Origin: an uncultured Bacteroides sp.
Lineage (GTDB): Bacteria > Bacteroidota > Bacteroidia > Bacteroidales > Bacteroidaceae
Reading direction: 5' to 3'
DNA: 64,000 nt
Assembly (NCBI GenBank): GCA_944321465.1
Contig: CALULL010000002.1
Coordinates: forward strand, 1-64,000
The translations under genes and the position numbers were made by a program. Of this stretch, positions 1 through 8,194 are shown in pieces. A model generated the notes under the pieces. The model had not been told where the DNA came from and did no database searches. It worked only from the letters and a program-made list of their open reading frames with translations. How positions within the stretch are numbered: position 1 is the first letter of the stretch; every line of letters starts with the position of its first letter.

Positions 1-5
1 AAGGG

Positions 6-452
6 TCAATCATATTGTAGCCAAAGGTGGGCAAATCCTGTTTGGCCAAAAGGGTCAAAGTCGCGTGGCTTTTCCATCCCGACCCGTTTCTCAAAGTTGC
101 CGATGAACTTCATGAAATAGCCCAAGAGGGTTTCCTGCTCGGAAGCCATACCGAGTAACCGGTGCTTCACATCCTCGGCACTGCCCCCATCACGCACGGC
201 GGACAGTTCCGCATATATGCCGAGCGCTCTTGCCCGTATCTCATCCAGGCGGTTGTTGATTTCCTTAGCCGCCACGCTCTTGCCCGTAGCCCGGCCTGCC
301 GCCCACATCTTCTGCGGCACCCTCAGCTTCATGCTGAAAGCAGACTCCGAGTATTTCCCAATGTTCAGCCTTGCCATCACGGGACAATACCCGTCGGCAT
401 CGGACTCGCTCTTTTTAAGGTAGAACGACACCTTTACATTCGTCTGATTCAT
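6..452 (-). pseudogene. Truncated tyrosine recombinase (integrase), N-terminal fragment
   Basis: The 148-residue product matches the N-terminus of Bacteroidetes phage/ICE-type tyrosine integrases. An Arm-type DNA-binding domain lies at about residues 5-95 (VKVSFYLKKSESDADGYCPV, then the RLDEIRARA helix). The core-binding (SAM-like) domain starts near residue 107 (LLGYFMKFIGNFEKRVG). Homology seems to stop near residue 123: the tail KPRDFDPFGQTGFAHLWLQYD is not integrase-like and ends in TGA. The whole catalytic domain (R-H-R-Y) is therefore absent. Start codon, purine-rich RBS and a -7 element are intact, so the fragment may still be expressed. It is best read as a mobile-element remnant broken by recombination. 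The true breakpoint partner lies outside the window. Confidence 0.75.
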
Positions 453-469
453 AACCTTTTCCTTTCTTG

Positions 470-477
470 CAAAATTA
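470..477 (-). promoter_or_regulatory. -7 element (TAATTTTG) of the integrase fragment
   Basis: On the minus strand the sequence TAATTTTG fits the Bacteroidetes TAnnTTTG -7 consensus and sits about 18 bases upstream of the ATG. No convincing TTTG -33 element is seen at 19-20 bases. Confidence 0.45.
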
Positions 478-834
478 CCGGATAAAGGTCAAATGAGAGG
501 CATGACGAATATGGCAGAATATGGAAACAAGTCCCTTGCTCAAAAGAACCGGCCCATATTTTTCCCGCTCTGCGAAAAAATGACTATCTTCGCTAACGCA
601 AATATGCAGGGACAGCGTTCTTTACGGTGATATGACAGAGGAATCGGGAGTCGTTTCGCGTGGATTTTCTTCCCCGAAAAAGGCAACGGATAGGTAGCAA
701 TTCATTTTCCTAACCCATCAAAAAACGGCTGATGCCCTCCAATGATGGACATGGAATACAACCGCACATCACCTTTCATTTCCAACTGCTTGCATTATTC
801 CTCCGAATTTCATCCGTATGTGGGCGAGTTTCGC
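478..834. other. Intergenic region without recognisable gene
   Basis: About 360 bases, more AT-rich than the flanking genes, between the integrase remnant and the GH3-like gene. I see no coding signal, repeat or tRNA here. It may be left over from the mobile element that carried the integrase. Confidence 0.4.
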
Positions 835-842
835 TATCTTTG
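835..842 (+). promoter_or_regulatory. -7 element (TATCTTTG) of the GH3-like gene
   Basis: TATCTTTG matches the Bacteroidetes TAnnTTTG -7 consensus. It lies inside the longest open frame, which begins at 742, and so argues that translation starts further downstream, at 871 or 886. Confidence 0.6.
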
Positions 843-870
843 CCCCTTTCTGACAGGACACCTTTTTTAT

Positions 871-3033
871 ATGTATAGACAGTGTATGCGTTCCCTCACC
901 ACCATGCCGCCCGTGGGGCGGCGTGTCTGCCGCCTGTTGTGCCGGGGGCTGTCTGCCTTCGGATTTCTCTTGCTGTTGTCCATGTTCTCCTGTTCGCGTC
1001 GTCCGCCGCAGCTGGGTGCTGCGCCGCTGGCCGAGGTTCAGTCGGCTCTCACGGATGAGGAGAAGGTGGCCCTCGTCGTGGGGCTTACCCATGCGCGCGA
1101 CAGCTTTGCCCTCTGTGCCGTCCCTCCGGTGCGTAGGCTGGGCATACCGCCTCTGGCGTTTGTCCGTTCCGATAGCTTGTGGCCACACGTTGTGTTGGCC
1201 GCTTCGTGGGATGAGGAACTGGCCCGGTGCGTAGGCAGCCGTTGGGGAGCGGAAGCACGCAGTCGTGGCGCAGGCGTGGTCGTTGTGCCGGGCCCCGAGG
1301 TGCAGCGTAACATACTTCAGGGCGGCATAAGCTCCTGCCGCAGCGAAGACCCCCTGCTCTCTGGCCTGCTGGCGGCGGCCCTCGTCGAGGGCGTGCAGCA
1401 GGCCGGGGTGGGTGCCGCCCTCGCGGGGCTGGGAGCGCGGCAGCAGCAGACCAACCGCAGGCATTACGATGCCCGTGTGTCGGCCCGTGCTCTGCGCGAA
1501 CTGTACCTGAAGGGTTACGAAACCACACTGCGACGTGCCGTCCCTTGGGCTGTGCTGACGGTGCACAACTATCTGAACGGCATCCCCGTAGCCTCCCACG
1601 CCCGCCTGCTCGACTCGTGGCTGCGTGGCGAGCAGGCTTACGAAGGCGTGGTGGGCGGGCAACCTTGCCGCCAGGGCCAGTTGCCCGCCCGGTTGGCCGC
1701 CGGGTGCGACGTGCTGCTGCCCGCCACCGAGCGCGTGAGGGACGAGTTGCTGGCCTCCCTTCGGGACGGAAGGCTTGTCTCTGGTGTGATGGAACGCTGC
1801 GTAGGGCGTGTCCTGCGTCTGGCTGAGCAGCTTGTCGAGTCAGTGCCTGATACTGTCTTGTCGCAGTTCTCTGCACCCGAGGCCGAAACTCTTGTCCGTC
1901 AGTTGGCCGCCGCCTCGATGGTGTTGCTCAAGAACGACAGTGCAGCCCTGCCATTGCGGCGGGACAGCGGTGTAGTGGCACTCTATGGCGCAGGGGGCGG
2001 TCGCCCCGCTTCAGTCCGGCTGGCACGTGCCTTGGCTACAGTCGGTCTGCCTACAGACACGGCAGGGACCGACTCCTTGCAACTGACTGTCGACGTAGCC
2101 CGCTGCTCCGCCGCCGTGGTGTTGCTGAGCCGTCCTGCCTCGTTGCGGACCGATCGCCGCATAGCCGACTTTCTGCTCTCGCCCGGCGAGGTCGAGTTGC
2201 TGCGTCGCGTCTGCACCGCTTACCATAGCCGGGGCAGACGGGTGATTGTGGTGCTCGACGTGGCCGGGCCAGTGGAAACAGAGTCGTGGAAGCACCTGCC
2301 CGATGCTATCCTCTGCGCTTGGCAAGGCGGCGGTGCCGACCCCGCCGCGTTAGCTGCCGTTTTGGCCGGGACGCTTGCGCCCGAGGGCAGGCTGCCCTTG
2401 AGCTTTCCCGTGCGCTACGCCGATACGTCCTCGGCCCTCAACTTCCCTACAGGCCCTGCTGCCACTGCCGATGACGATACGTCCCGCCCGCACCGCCGAG
2501 GCAGCCGCCGCAATGTGGACCACACGGCCTATGAGGAAGGCATCTACGTGGGCTATCGCTACTTTGACAGTTTCGGACAAGTCGTTTCCTACCCATTCGG
2601 GCATGGGTTGAGCTATACCTCTTTTGCCTACCGGGACGCTGCGCTGACTGTTACCACCAATGGCTTTGACCTGACGCTGACGGTGGAGAACACCGGGCTG
2701 CGGCCCGGGCGTGAGGTGGTGCAGCTTTACGTCGCTGCCCCCGATTGTGCCCGCCACAACCGCCCTGACAAGGAGCTGAAGGCTTTTGCCAAGACCTGCC
2801 TGCTCCGTCCGGGCGAGGAGCAGAGGCTGACCTTGCACGTGCCCCTCGATGAACTGGCACGCTACGACGAGCCCCGCACTGCCTGGATAACCGATGCTGG
2901 TTGCTACGAGTTTCAGCTTGGCGCGTCGTCGGCGGACATCCGTGCCCGTTTGCAAGCCGATGTTCCTGTTGCCGAACGGAAAGCAAAGGACGTACTTGGC
3001 CCCGAACGCCCTCTCGGCGAACTGACGCGTTGA
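871..3033 (+). CDS. GH3-fold lipoprotein, probable pseudo-glycosidase
   Basis: Fold and length (about 720 residues) match family GH3 beta-glucosidase-like proteins: N-terminal barrel (SEDPLLSG, ALRELYLKGYE, NYLNG), alpha/beta sandwich (ASMVLLKNDSAALPL) and a C-terminal FnIII-like domain (ENTGLRPGREVVQLYV). A lipobox (LLSMFSC) predicts a surface or periplasmic lipoprotein. The catalytic features are missing. The nucleophile motif, normally S/T-D-W, reads G-G-Q (residues 262-264). The K-H pair before the NNQET-like stretch reads A-G (185-186). The DGP substrate loop and the NFEY motif are also lost. The rest of the reading frame is intact, so this looks like a maintained non-catalytic protein, perhaps sugar-binding. 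The start was placed at 871 because a -7 element lies at 835; ATG 886 is the alternative. Family assignment is firm; lack of activity is inferred. Confidence 0.8.
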   Translation: MYRQCMRSLTTMPPVGRRVCRLLCRGLSAFGFLLLLSMFSCSRRPPQLGAAPLAEVQSALTDEEKVALVVGLTHARDSFALCAVPPVRRLGIPPLAFVRSDSLWPHVVLAASWDEELARCVGSRWGAEARSRGAGVVVVPGPEVQRNILQGGISSCRSEDPLLSGLLAAALVEGVQQAGVGAALAGLGARQQQTNRRHYDARVSARALRELYLKGYETTLRRAVPWAVLTVHNYLNGIPVASHARLLDSWLRGEQAYEGVVGGQPCRQGQLPARLAAGCDVLLPATERVRDELLASLRDGRLVSGVMERCVGRVLRLAEQLVESVPDTVLSQFSAPEAETLVRQLAAASMVLLKNDSAALPLRRDSGVVALYGAGGGRPASVRLARALATVGLPTDTAGTDSLQLTVDVARCSAAVVLLSRPASLRTDRRIADFLLSPGEVELLRRVCTAYHSRGRRVIVVLDVAGPVETESWKHLPDAILCAWQGGGADPAALAAVLAGTLAPEGRLPLSFPVRYADTSSALNFPTGPAATADDDTSRPHRRGSRRNVDHTAYEEGIYVGYRYFDSFGQVVSYPFGHGLSYTSFAYRDAALTVTTNGFDLTLTVENTGLRPGREVVQLYVAAPDCARHNRPDKELKAFAKTCLLRPGEEQRLTLHVPLDELARYDEPRTAWITDAGCYEFQLGASSADIRARLQADVPVAERKAKDVLGPERPLGELTR

Positions 3034-3104
3034 TGCACGCGGTACGGGGGCAATGCTCCGCAGTACTGTGTGCATATGTAACTGATAAATCTCTGACTTA
3101 ATTC

Positions 3105-3665
3105 ATGCAAACCCCTCTTTCCTTTTCGCAATCCACCAGGTGCCCAACCTGCGGTCGTTCCCGCGTGGCGGCAGTGCGCCCGGCCACCGAGTCCGACTTG
3201 CCGGTTCTCATGTCGCTCTACGAGCAAGCCCGGCACATCATGCGGGCCTCGGGCAATTTGCATCAGTGGACGGGTGGTTACCCGGACGTGGCTACCGTGC
3301 TGGCCGACATACGTGGTGGATACAGCCAGTTGTGTCTCGACGATGGCGGGCAGCCCGTGGCTACCTTTGCCTTCCTGCCTGGCCCCGAGCCTACTTACGC
3401 CCGCCTCTATGACGGCACGTGGCTGGACGACACGTTGCCCTACGGCGTGCTGCATCGTCTGGCCAAGTACCCCGAGGCGGGCGGCGTGGCCGAAACCTGT
3501 CTGCGCTGGTGCTATGCCCGCATCCCCAACCTGCGTGCCGACACGCATCGTGACAACCACATCATGCGCCATCTGTTGCAGAGTCACGGTTTCCATTACT
3601 GCGGCATCATTCACCTGGCCAACGGCGACGAGCGGCTGGCTTATCAGGCTTTGCACCTTGTGTGA
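3105..3665 (+). CDS. GNAT-family N-acetyltransferase
   Basis: The 186-residue protein resembles small cytoplasmic GNAT acetyltransferases of Bacteroides. RPATESDLPVLMSLYEQAR forms the first strand and helix, GNLHQWTGGYP is a motif common in this subgroup, and NLRADTHRDNHIMRHLLQSHGFHYCGI is the acetyl-CoA-binding and C-terminal GNAT core. The substrate cannot be read from sequence. It starts 71 bases after the GH3-like gene on the same strand. The first ~20 residues (with CPTCG) precede the usual GNAT start and may be non-native, though no better ATG is nearby. No terminator is seen after it; a copy of the ~200 bp repeat follows. Confidence 0.75.
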   Translation: MQTPLSFSQSTRCPTCGRSRVAAVRPATESDLPVLMSLYEQARHIMRASGNLHQWTGGYPDVATVLADIRGGYSQLCLDDGGQPVATFAFLPGPEPTYARLYDGTWLDDTLPYGVLHRLAKYPEAGGVAETCLRWCYARIPNLRADTHRDNHIMRHLLQSHGFHYCGIIHLANGDERLAYQALHLV

Positions 3666-3722
3666 ATCCGTTTGTTGCCGGGGCTTTCGGCGGCGGGCGG
3701 GTTTTGTCGTGAAAGGTCTTGA

Positions 3723-3920
3723 ACACAAGGCTGTCGTTAGACCGCCCGATGAGTATAGGGTCGTCTTTCTTTGGCTTTCCAAGGCCTTTCGTCCTGCTGC
3801 CGGCATCTTGGCTGCCGCCTTGTTCCGACGTAGCCCGCTACGCCTTCGGCAAAGGCGACAGCCAAGATGCCGGCAGCAGAACGAAATCGCTTTGGACTCT
3901 AATGCCCGATTTGGGTTGAA
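3723..3920 (+). repeat. ~200 bp dispersed element, copy A
   Basis: One of five copies in the window. It has a degenerate left end (TTAGACCGCCC retained), a central GC-rich inverted region (GCCGGCATCTTG ... CAAGATGCCGGC) and the right terminus TAATGCCCGATTTGGGTT. No protein is encoded. It occupies much of the gap between the GNAT gene and rnhA; I see nothing else in 3921-4167. Confidence 0.8.
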
Positions 3921-4167
3921 TGGACTACACTTCCTCCTCACCTTCCTGTTGTCTTATGGCTTACAATAGGTGCTGCAATTGCCGACTCCCTCTGATGCCT
4001 GCCGGTGAGCACAGAACAGCCCGCTACCGGGTGCACCTCTGCTTCCCGACGGGCAAAGGAAACTTACCGAGGGGGTACACCTGTGCCCTTTGGGGGAACT
4101 TGGGACAACGGGCGGCGAGCAATTGACAAGGAAACGGCATAGGAATAGATGAGTCGGCTTTTTTCTG

Positions 4168-4175
4168 TACCTTTG
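4168..4175 (+). promoter_or_regulatory. -7 element (TACCTTTG) of rnhA
   Basis: TACCTTTG matches TAnnTTTG and lies 23 bases before the rnhA ATG. No clear -33 TTTG. Confidence 0.55.
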
Positions 4176-4198
4176 CCCGCAATTTTCCCAACAAGCGT

Positions 4199-4855
4199 AT
4201 GGCAAGACAGCAAAAGAAGAAATACTATGTGGTGTGGGCCGGGCACGAGCCGGGCATCTACGAGTCGTGGACGGAGTGCCAGTTGCAGACAAAGGGCTTT
4301 CCGGGCGCGGTGTTCAAGTCGTTCTCCTCTTTGGAGGAAGCACGGCAGGCTCTGGCCTCGCCACCGCAGGAGCATGTGTACCGTCATGCTGCCGTGTCGT
4401 CGGTTCGTCCTGCCGGGCGGCAGGACGACGTTACCTCCTTGCCCACCGGGGTAGAGGGGAACGCGCTGGCCGTCGATGCCGCCTGTAGCGGCAATCCCGG
4501 GGCTATGGAGTACAGGGGAGTCTATTTGGGCAACCGGCAGGTCGTGTTCCGTTTCGGGCCGACCTATGGCACGAACAACATCGGAGAGTTTCTGGCCATT
4601 GTCCATGCTTTGGCGTTGCTGAAGCAGAAGGGAATTGCCATGCCCGTCTACAGCGATAGCCGCAATGCCATAGCTTGGGTGCGGCAGAAGAAGTGCAAGA
4701 CACAACTGACCCGCAACGCCCGTACCGAGGAACTTTTCAGGCTGATAGACCGCGCCGAACGCTGGTTGCGCGACAACGACTATGCCGCCACGCCCGTGAG
4801 AAAGTGGGATACTGCCCGGTGGGGGGAAATCCCGGCCGACTTCGGGCGCAAGTGA
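4199..4855 (+). CDS. rnhA: Ribonuclease HI with N-terminal viroplasmin domain
   Basis: A 218-residue protein with the two-domain layout of Bacteroides and eukaryotic-type RNase H1. Residues 8-55 (KYYVVWAGHEPGIY...SLEEARQAL) form the small RNA/DNA-hybrid-binding (caulimovirus viroplasmin) domain. Residues 88-218 form the nuclease. Candidate catalytic carboxylates are D93 (AVDAACSGNPG), E130 (NNIGEFLAI), D153 (YSDSRNA) and D214 near the C-terminus. It degrades the RNA strand of RNA-DNA hybrids during replication and repair. It is monocistronic with its own -7 element, and dispersed repeats flank it on both sides. Confidence 0.93.
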   Translation: MARQQKKKYYVVWAGHEPGIYESWTECQLQTKGFPGAVFKSFSSLEEARQALASPPQEHVYRHAAVSSVRPAGRQDDVTSLPTGVEGNALAVDAACSGNPGAMEYRGVYLGNRQVVFRFGPTYGTNNIGEFLAIVHALALLKQKGIAMPVYSDSRNAIAWVRQKKCKTQLTRNARTEELFRLIDRAERWLRDNDYAATPVRKWDTARWGEIPADFGRK

Positions 4856-4873
4856 GCGGTTTGTTCCTCTTTT

Positions 4874-5246
4874 AGAGCCTGTTTAAACCAAAATCGGTCA
4901 TTAGAGTCCAAAGCGATTTCGTTTTGCTGCCGTACGGATTGGCTGTCGCTTTTGTCGAAGGCGTAGCGGGCTACGGCGAGACAAGGCGGCAGACAAGATG
5001 CCGACAGCGGGACGAAAGCGATTGGAAAGTCCGAGAAAGATAGCCCGATACCCATCGGGCGGTCTAATGACCGATTTGGGTTAGATTTTGCTCAGTTTCA
5101 TTTTGAGTGCTGTTCCCGAGGCTATTTTCCCGGTGTACTGAGGAGCGTAGCGGGCTGCGTGACGGAGTATGCCGGGAAAAGAGACCGGAAAGAGGCTCAA
5201 AGGAAGCTGGATATAATCTTCAAAGAGGAGAATTTAAACAGGCTCT
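4874..5246. repeat. Element with 14-bp inverted ends AGAGCCTGTTTAAA, carrying a nested repeat
   Basis: AGAGCCTGTTTAAA at 4874-4887 is an exact inverted match to TTTAAACAGGCTCT at 5233-5246. Between them are copy B of the ~200 bp element (4886-5082) and a second unrelated segment (5083-5232) rich in inverted sequence (TTTTCCCGG ... CCGGGAAAA). This looks like a MITE-like element into which copy B inserted close to one end. No ORF inside is credible. A weaker GTCTGTTTAA similarity occurs at about 24453. Confidence 0.65.
4886..5082 (-). repeat. ~200 bp dispersed element, copy B (inverted)
   Basis: Same family as copies A, C, D and E but in opposite orientation. It begins with a near-complete terminus (ATCGGTCATTAGAGTCCAAA) and ends TCTAATGACCGATTTGGGTT. 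Both termini are well preserved, so this copy defines the element ends. Confidence 0.85.
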
Positions 5247-5283
5247 TAGTCTTTCCCTTGGAGTACTGTCCTTGACGGGCCGG

Positions 5284-7119
5284 TTACAAAGCCTGCATGT
5301 CGTGCAGGCGTTTGTAGTATCCGTTTTTGGCGAGCAGCTCCTCGTGTCGGCCACGTTCGACGATTTCGCCCTCATGCAGCACGCAGATTTCATCGGCGTT
5401 CTTGATGGTGGACAGACGGTGGGCGATGGCGATGGTGGTGCGCGTCTTCATAAGCCGTTCCAAGGCTTCCTGCACCAGTCGTTCGCTCTCGGTGTCGAGT
5501 GCCGATGTGGCTTCATCCAAAATCAGTATGGGCGGGTTCTTCAGTATGGCGCGGGCTATGCTGATGCGTTGTCGTTGCCCGCCCGAGAGCTTGCTGCCTC
5601 GGTCGCCTATGTTGGTGTTGTAGCCTTGTTCGGTTGCCATGATAAAGTCGTGGGCGTTGGCTATCTTGGCAGCTTCGACGACTTGCTCCATAGTGGCGTT
5701 TTCCACGCCGAAAGCAATGTTGTTGAAGAACGTGTCGTTGAACAGGATGGCCTCTTGGTTGACGTTGCCTATGAGGGCACGCAGGTCGTGGAGGCGCACG
5801 TCGCGTATGTCGGTGCCGTCGATGAGGATGTGGCCTTGTTGCACGTCGTGGTAGCGGGGTAACAGGTCGACGAGTGTCGACTTGCCTGAACCCGATTGCC
5901 CCACCAATGCAATGGTCTTTCCGCAGGGCACGTTCAGTTGGATGTGCTTCAGCACTTGCCGCTTACCGTCGTAGCTGAAGCAGATGTCCTTGAATTCTAT
6001 CTTATCCTTTAATCCGCCGAGGGCCTGTGGGTGTGCGGTTTCCTTTATCGGGTTCTCGGCCTTCAGTATTTTGTCCACGCGCTCCATAGAGGCCAATCCT
6101 TTCGGGATGTTGTAGCCTGCCTTGGAGAATTCTTTCAGCGGGTTGATGATGCTATAGAGTATCACCATGTAGAAGATGAACGTGGGGGCTTCGATGCTTG
6201 AGTTTTGCCTCAGTATCAGGATGCCTCCGAACCAGAGCACCAGCACGATGAGTATAGTTCCCAAAAACTCGCTCATGGGGTGAGCCAGAGCTTGCCGGGT
6301 GGCGACGCGGCTGGTGGCATCGCGCACCTCGTTGGCGCATTTCTTGAAACGGTTGGCCATCTTCTCCTCGGCTACAAAGGCTTTGATGATGCGCAGTCCG
6401 CCCAAGGTCTCTTCTATCTGCGTCATGGTGTTGCTCCACTTAGCTTGTGCGTCGAGCGACTGCCGTTTCAGTTTTTTGCCCACCTTACCCATCAGCCAAG
6501 CCATGCCTGGCAGCACCAGTACGGTGAATAGCGTCAGTTGCCAGCTGGTAATGATGAGGGTCGTGAAGTAGAAGATGATGAGAATGGGATTCTTTATCAG
6601 CATGTCGAGCGAACTGGTGATGGAATTCTCTATCTCGGTGACATCGCCGCTCATGCGGGCTATAATGTCGCCCTTGCGCTCTTCGGAAAAAAAAGCCAGC
6701 GGAAGCCGCAGAATTTTATCGTAGACGAGGATGCGTATGTCGCGCACAATGCCGGTGCGTAGCGGGACCATGACAGCCGACGAGCCGAAGTAGCACCCTG
6801 TCTTAAGCATAGTCATAAATGCCAAGAACAGTCCCAGGAACAGCAGCGTGGTGGCCCCTCCGTAGGTGTCTATCAACGTGGACACGTAGTAGTAGAAGTT
6901 GTTCGTGGCGACATCCCGCAGGCTGCCGCTCTCCCAAGGCATGAACTCGTAGCTCTGGCTGTTGGCCTCTGTCTTGAAGAGGATGTTCAGGATGGGGATG
7001 ATGAGGGTGAAAGAAAAGATGTTGAACACAGCGGACAGGATGTTGAGTAGCACCGAGAGTCCGACGTATTTCTTGTAAGGCGACACAAAGCGCCTCATCA
7101 GCTGCATGAATTCTTTCAT
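5284..7119 (-). CDS. ABC exporter, MsbA-like (fused permease and ATPase)
   Basis: A 611-residue half-transporter. Residues 1-330 are the six-helix transmembrane domain and 345-611 the nucleotide-binding domain. Walker A GQSGSGKST is near residue 406, the signature LSGGQRQRISIARAI near 510, Walker B ILILDEATSALD near 530, and the switch histidine in IAIAHRLSTI. The half-size, homodimeric layout and similarity to MsbA suggest a lipid or lipopolysaccharide flippase in the inner membrane, but drug or peptide exporters share this form. A -7 element lies just upstream at 7175-7182, so it can be transcribed apart from the acetyltransferase gene 103 bases upstream. Confidence 0.88.
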   Translation of the reverse strand: MKEFMQLMRRFVSPYKKYVGLSVLLNILSAVFNIFSFTLIIPILNILFKTEANSQSYEFMPWESGSLRDVATNNFYYYVSTLIDTYGGATTLLFLGLFLAFMTMLKTGCYFGSSAVMVPLRTGIVRDIRILVYDKILRLPLAFFSEERKGDIIARMSGDVTEIENSITSSLDMLIKNPILIIFYFTTLIITSWQLTLFTVLVLPGMAWLMGKVGKKLKRQSLDAQAKWSNTMTQIEETLGGLRIIKAFVAEEKMANRFKKCANEVRDATSRVATRQALAHPMSEFLGTILIVLVLWFGGILILRQNSSIEAPTFIFYMVILYSIINPLKEFSKAGYNIPKGLASMERVDKILKAENPIKETAHPQALGGLKDKIEFKDICFSYDGKRQVLKHIQLNVPCGKTIALVGQSGSGKSTLVDLLPRYHDVQQGHILIDGTDIRDVRLHDLRALIGNVNQEAILFNDTFFNNIAFGVENATMEQVVEAAKIANAHDFIMATEQGYNTNIGDRGSKLSGGQRQRISIARAILKNPPILILDEATSALDTESERLVQEALERLMKTRTTIAIAHRLSTIKNADEICVLHEGEIVERGRHEELLAKNGYYKRLHDMQAL

Positions 7120-7174
7120 AGGTTTTGCTGGGCTTTTTTGTTCGTTAGTTGGGTGTGGAAAGTATGTCAGGCTG

Positions 7175-7182
7175 CAAAGTTA
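7175..7182 (-). promoter_or_regulatory. -7 element (TAACTTTG) of the ABC exporter
   Basis: TAACTTTG on the minus strand, in the gap between the acetyltransferase stop and the ABC exporter ATG; fits TAnnTTTG. Confidence 0.55.
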
Positions 7183-7222
7183 CACAGAAAAGCGCGTCCA
7201 GACACCTTTTGCCGGCTCGTTT

Positions 7223-7813
7223 TTACTCCTCGGTGGTAGTTTTCCCGTCGGCTATGGGCTTCAGCACGCGGCAGGGATTGCCTACGGCCACCACGTGTGG
7301 AGGAATATTGCGCGTCACCACGCTCCCGGCTCCGATTACGCTTCCGTCTCCTATCGTCACTCCGGGCAGGATGGTCGTGTGTCCGCCTATCCACACGTTG
7401 TTACCCAGCGTGATGGGCAGTGCGCGTTCCAGTCCGTCGTTGCGGCGTTTGGCATCAAGCGGATGTATGGCCGTGTAGAACCCGCAGTCGGGACCTACGA
7501 AGACGTTGTTGCCCAACGTGATGGGGGCAGCGTCGAGTAGGGTGGTGTTGTAGTTGACGAAGCAGTCGGCACCCGTGCGTATGTTGTATCCGTAGTCGCA
7601 GCGCAGCGGAGGAAGCACCACGGTGCGCTGGCCCAAGTTGGGCAGCAAGCGTTGCAAGGCTTCGGCGCGTTGTTCGTCGGTTTGCCCTTCTCGGTTGAAG
7701 TCTTCGCATCGTTTCAGGCAATCTTTGCGTTCGTTCAGGAGGTTTTCGTCGTAATTGGCATCATACCATTCGCCTCGCAGCATTTTGTCTTTTTCGGACT
7801 CTTTCTTTTCCAT
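7223..7813 (-). CDS. maa: Sugar O-acetyltransferase (maltose/galactoside acetyltransferase type)
   Basis: A 196-residue left-handed beta-helix acetyltransferase. The N-terminal Mac domain (EKDKMLRGEWYDANYDENLLNER) is followed by hexapeptide repeats (ITLGNNVFVG, ITLGNNVWIG, VTIGDGSVIGAGSVV) and the active-site-loop histidine (FYTAIHPLD). Such enzymes acetylate sugars from acetyl-CoA in the cytoplasm. Length and order are normal for the Maa/LacA family. The start could also be the internal ATG of MLRGEW, but the N-terminal helix is usual. It is followed by the ABC exporter on the same strand. Confidence 0.88.
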   Translation of the reverse strand: MEKKESEKDKMLRGEWYDANYDENLLNERKDCLKRCEDFNREGQTDEQRAEALQRLLPNLGQRTVVLPPLRCDYGYNIRTGADCFVNYNTTLLDAAPITLGNNVFVGPDCGFYTAIHPLDAKRRNDGLERALPITLGNNVWIGGHTTILPGVTIGDGSVIGAGSVVTRNIPPHVVAVGNPCRVLKPIADGKTTTEE

Positions 7814-7986
7814 AAGTCGTGTCTTGGTGTGTTGGGGTTGTTTTGTTCTATATCGTTAAGGAAGGGGGTGAGAGCGGAGCTCCTGGTTGCACAAGACGTG
7901 GCGTGCACGCGTCATTGCAAGAAGGAACACGGGTAGAGAATCGTCTTGGCCTTCTGTTCCTTTGTAATCCTCGTAATGGCCTTTAA

Positions 7987-8018
7987 ACAAAAAAATCCTG
8001 CTGGTAATCAGCAGGATT
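7987..8018 (-). terminator. Rho-independent terminator of tRNA-Ala
   Basis: Read on the minus strand, AATCCTGCTG-ATTAC-CAGCAGGATT is a perfect 10-bp hairpin followed by a run of T. It lies immediately after the tRNA 3' end. Confidence 0.85.
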
Positions 8019-8020
8019 TG

Positions 8021-8094
8021 TGGAGTATAGCGGACTCGAACCGCTCACCTCAACACTGCCAGTGTTGCGCTCTAGCCAGATGAGCTAATACCCC
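8021..8094 (-). tRNA. tRNA-Ala (anticodon GGC)
   Basis: Read on the minus strand, the acceptor stem GGGGTAT pairs with ATACTCC (one G-U), the D arm carries AGCTCATCTGGCTAGAGC, the anticodon stem CAACA/TGTTG encloses the loop CTGGCAG, giving anticodon GGC, and the T arm has GCGGTTCGAGTCCGC. The discriminator base is A, as expected for alanine. The 3' CCA is not encoded. Length 74. Confidence 0.93.
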
Positions 8095-8132
8095 TTTTTG
8101 CTTTGGAACGCTGTCTTTTTGTTTTGACGGTG

Positions 8133-8140
8133 CAAAGGTA
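8133..8140 (-). promoter_or_regulatory. -7 element (TACCTTTG) of tRNA-Ala
   Basis: TACCTTTG on the minus strand about 40 bases upstream of the tRNA 5' end; fits TAnnTTTG. Confidence 0.5.
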
Positions 8141-8163
8141 ATACATTGTTTTGAAATAATTGC

Positions 8164-8171
8164 TATGTTTG
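8164..8171 (+). promoter_or_regulatory. -7 element (TATGTTTG) of the DUF4286-ruvC-hydF unit
   Basis: TATGTTTG overlaps the first in-frame ATG (8165) of the downstream reading frame, so that ATG cannot be the start and ATG 8195 is preferred. It is arranged divergently to the tRNA promoter. Confidence 0.5.
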
Positions 8172-8194
8172 CACAAGAAAAATACAAAAAAGAT

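Noticed and set aside
742-870. Upstream start of the GH3-like protein
   Set aside because: A TATCTTTG -7 element at 835-842 lies inside this extension, and the lipoprotein signal peptide begins at 871 or 886.
5107-5862. 251-codon open frame on the plus strand
   Set aside because: Mostly antisense to the ABC exporter NBD; the remainder is repeat sequence.
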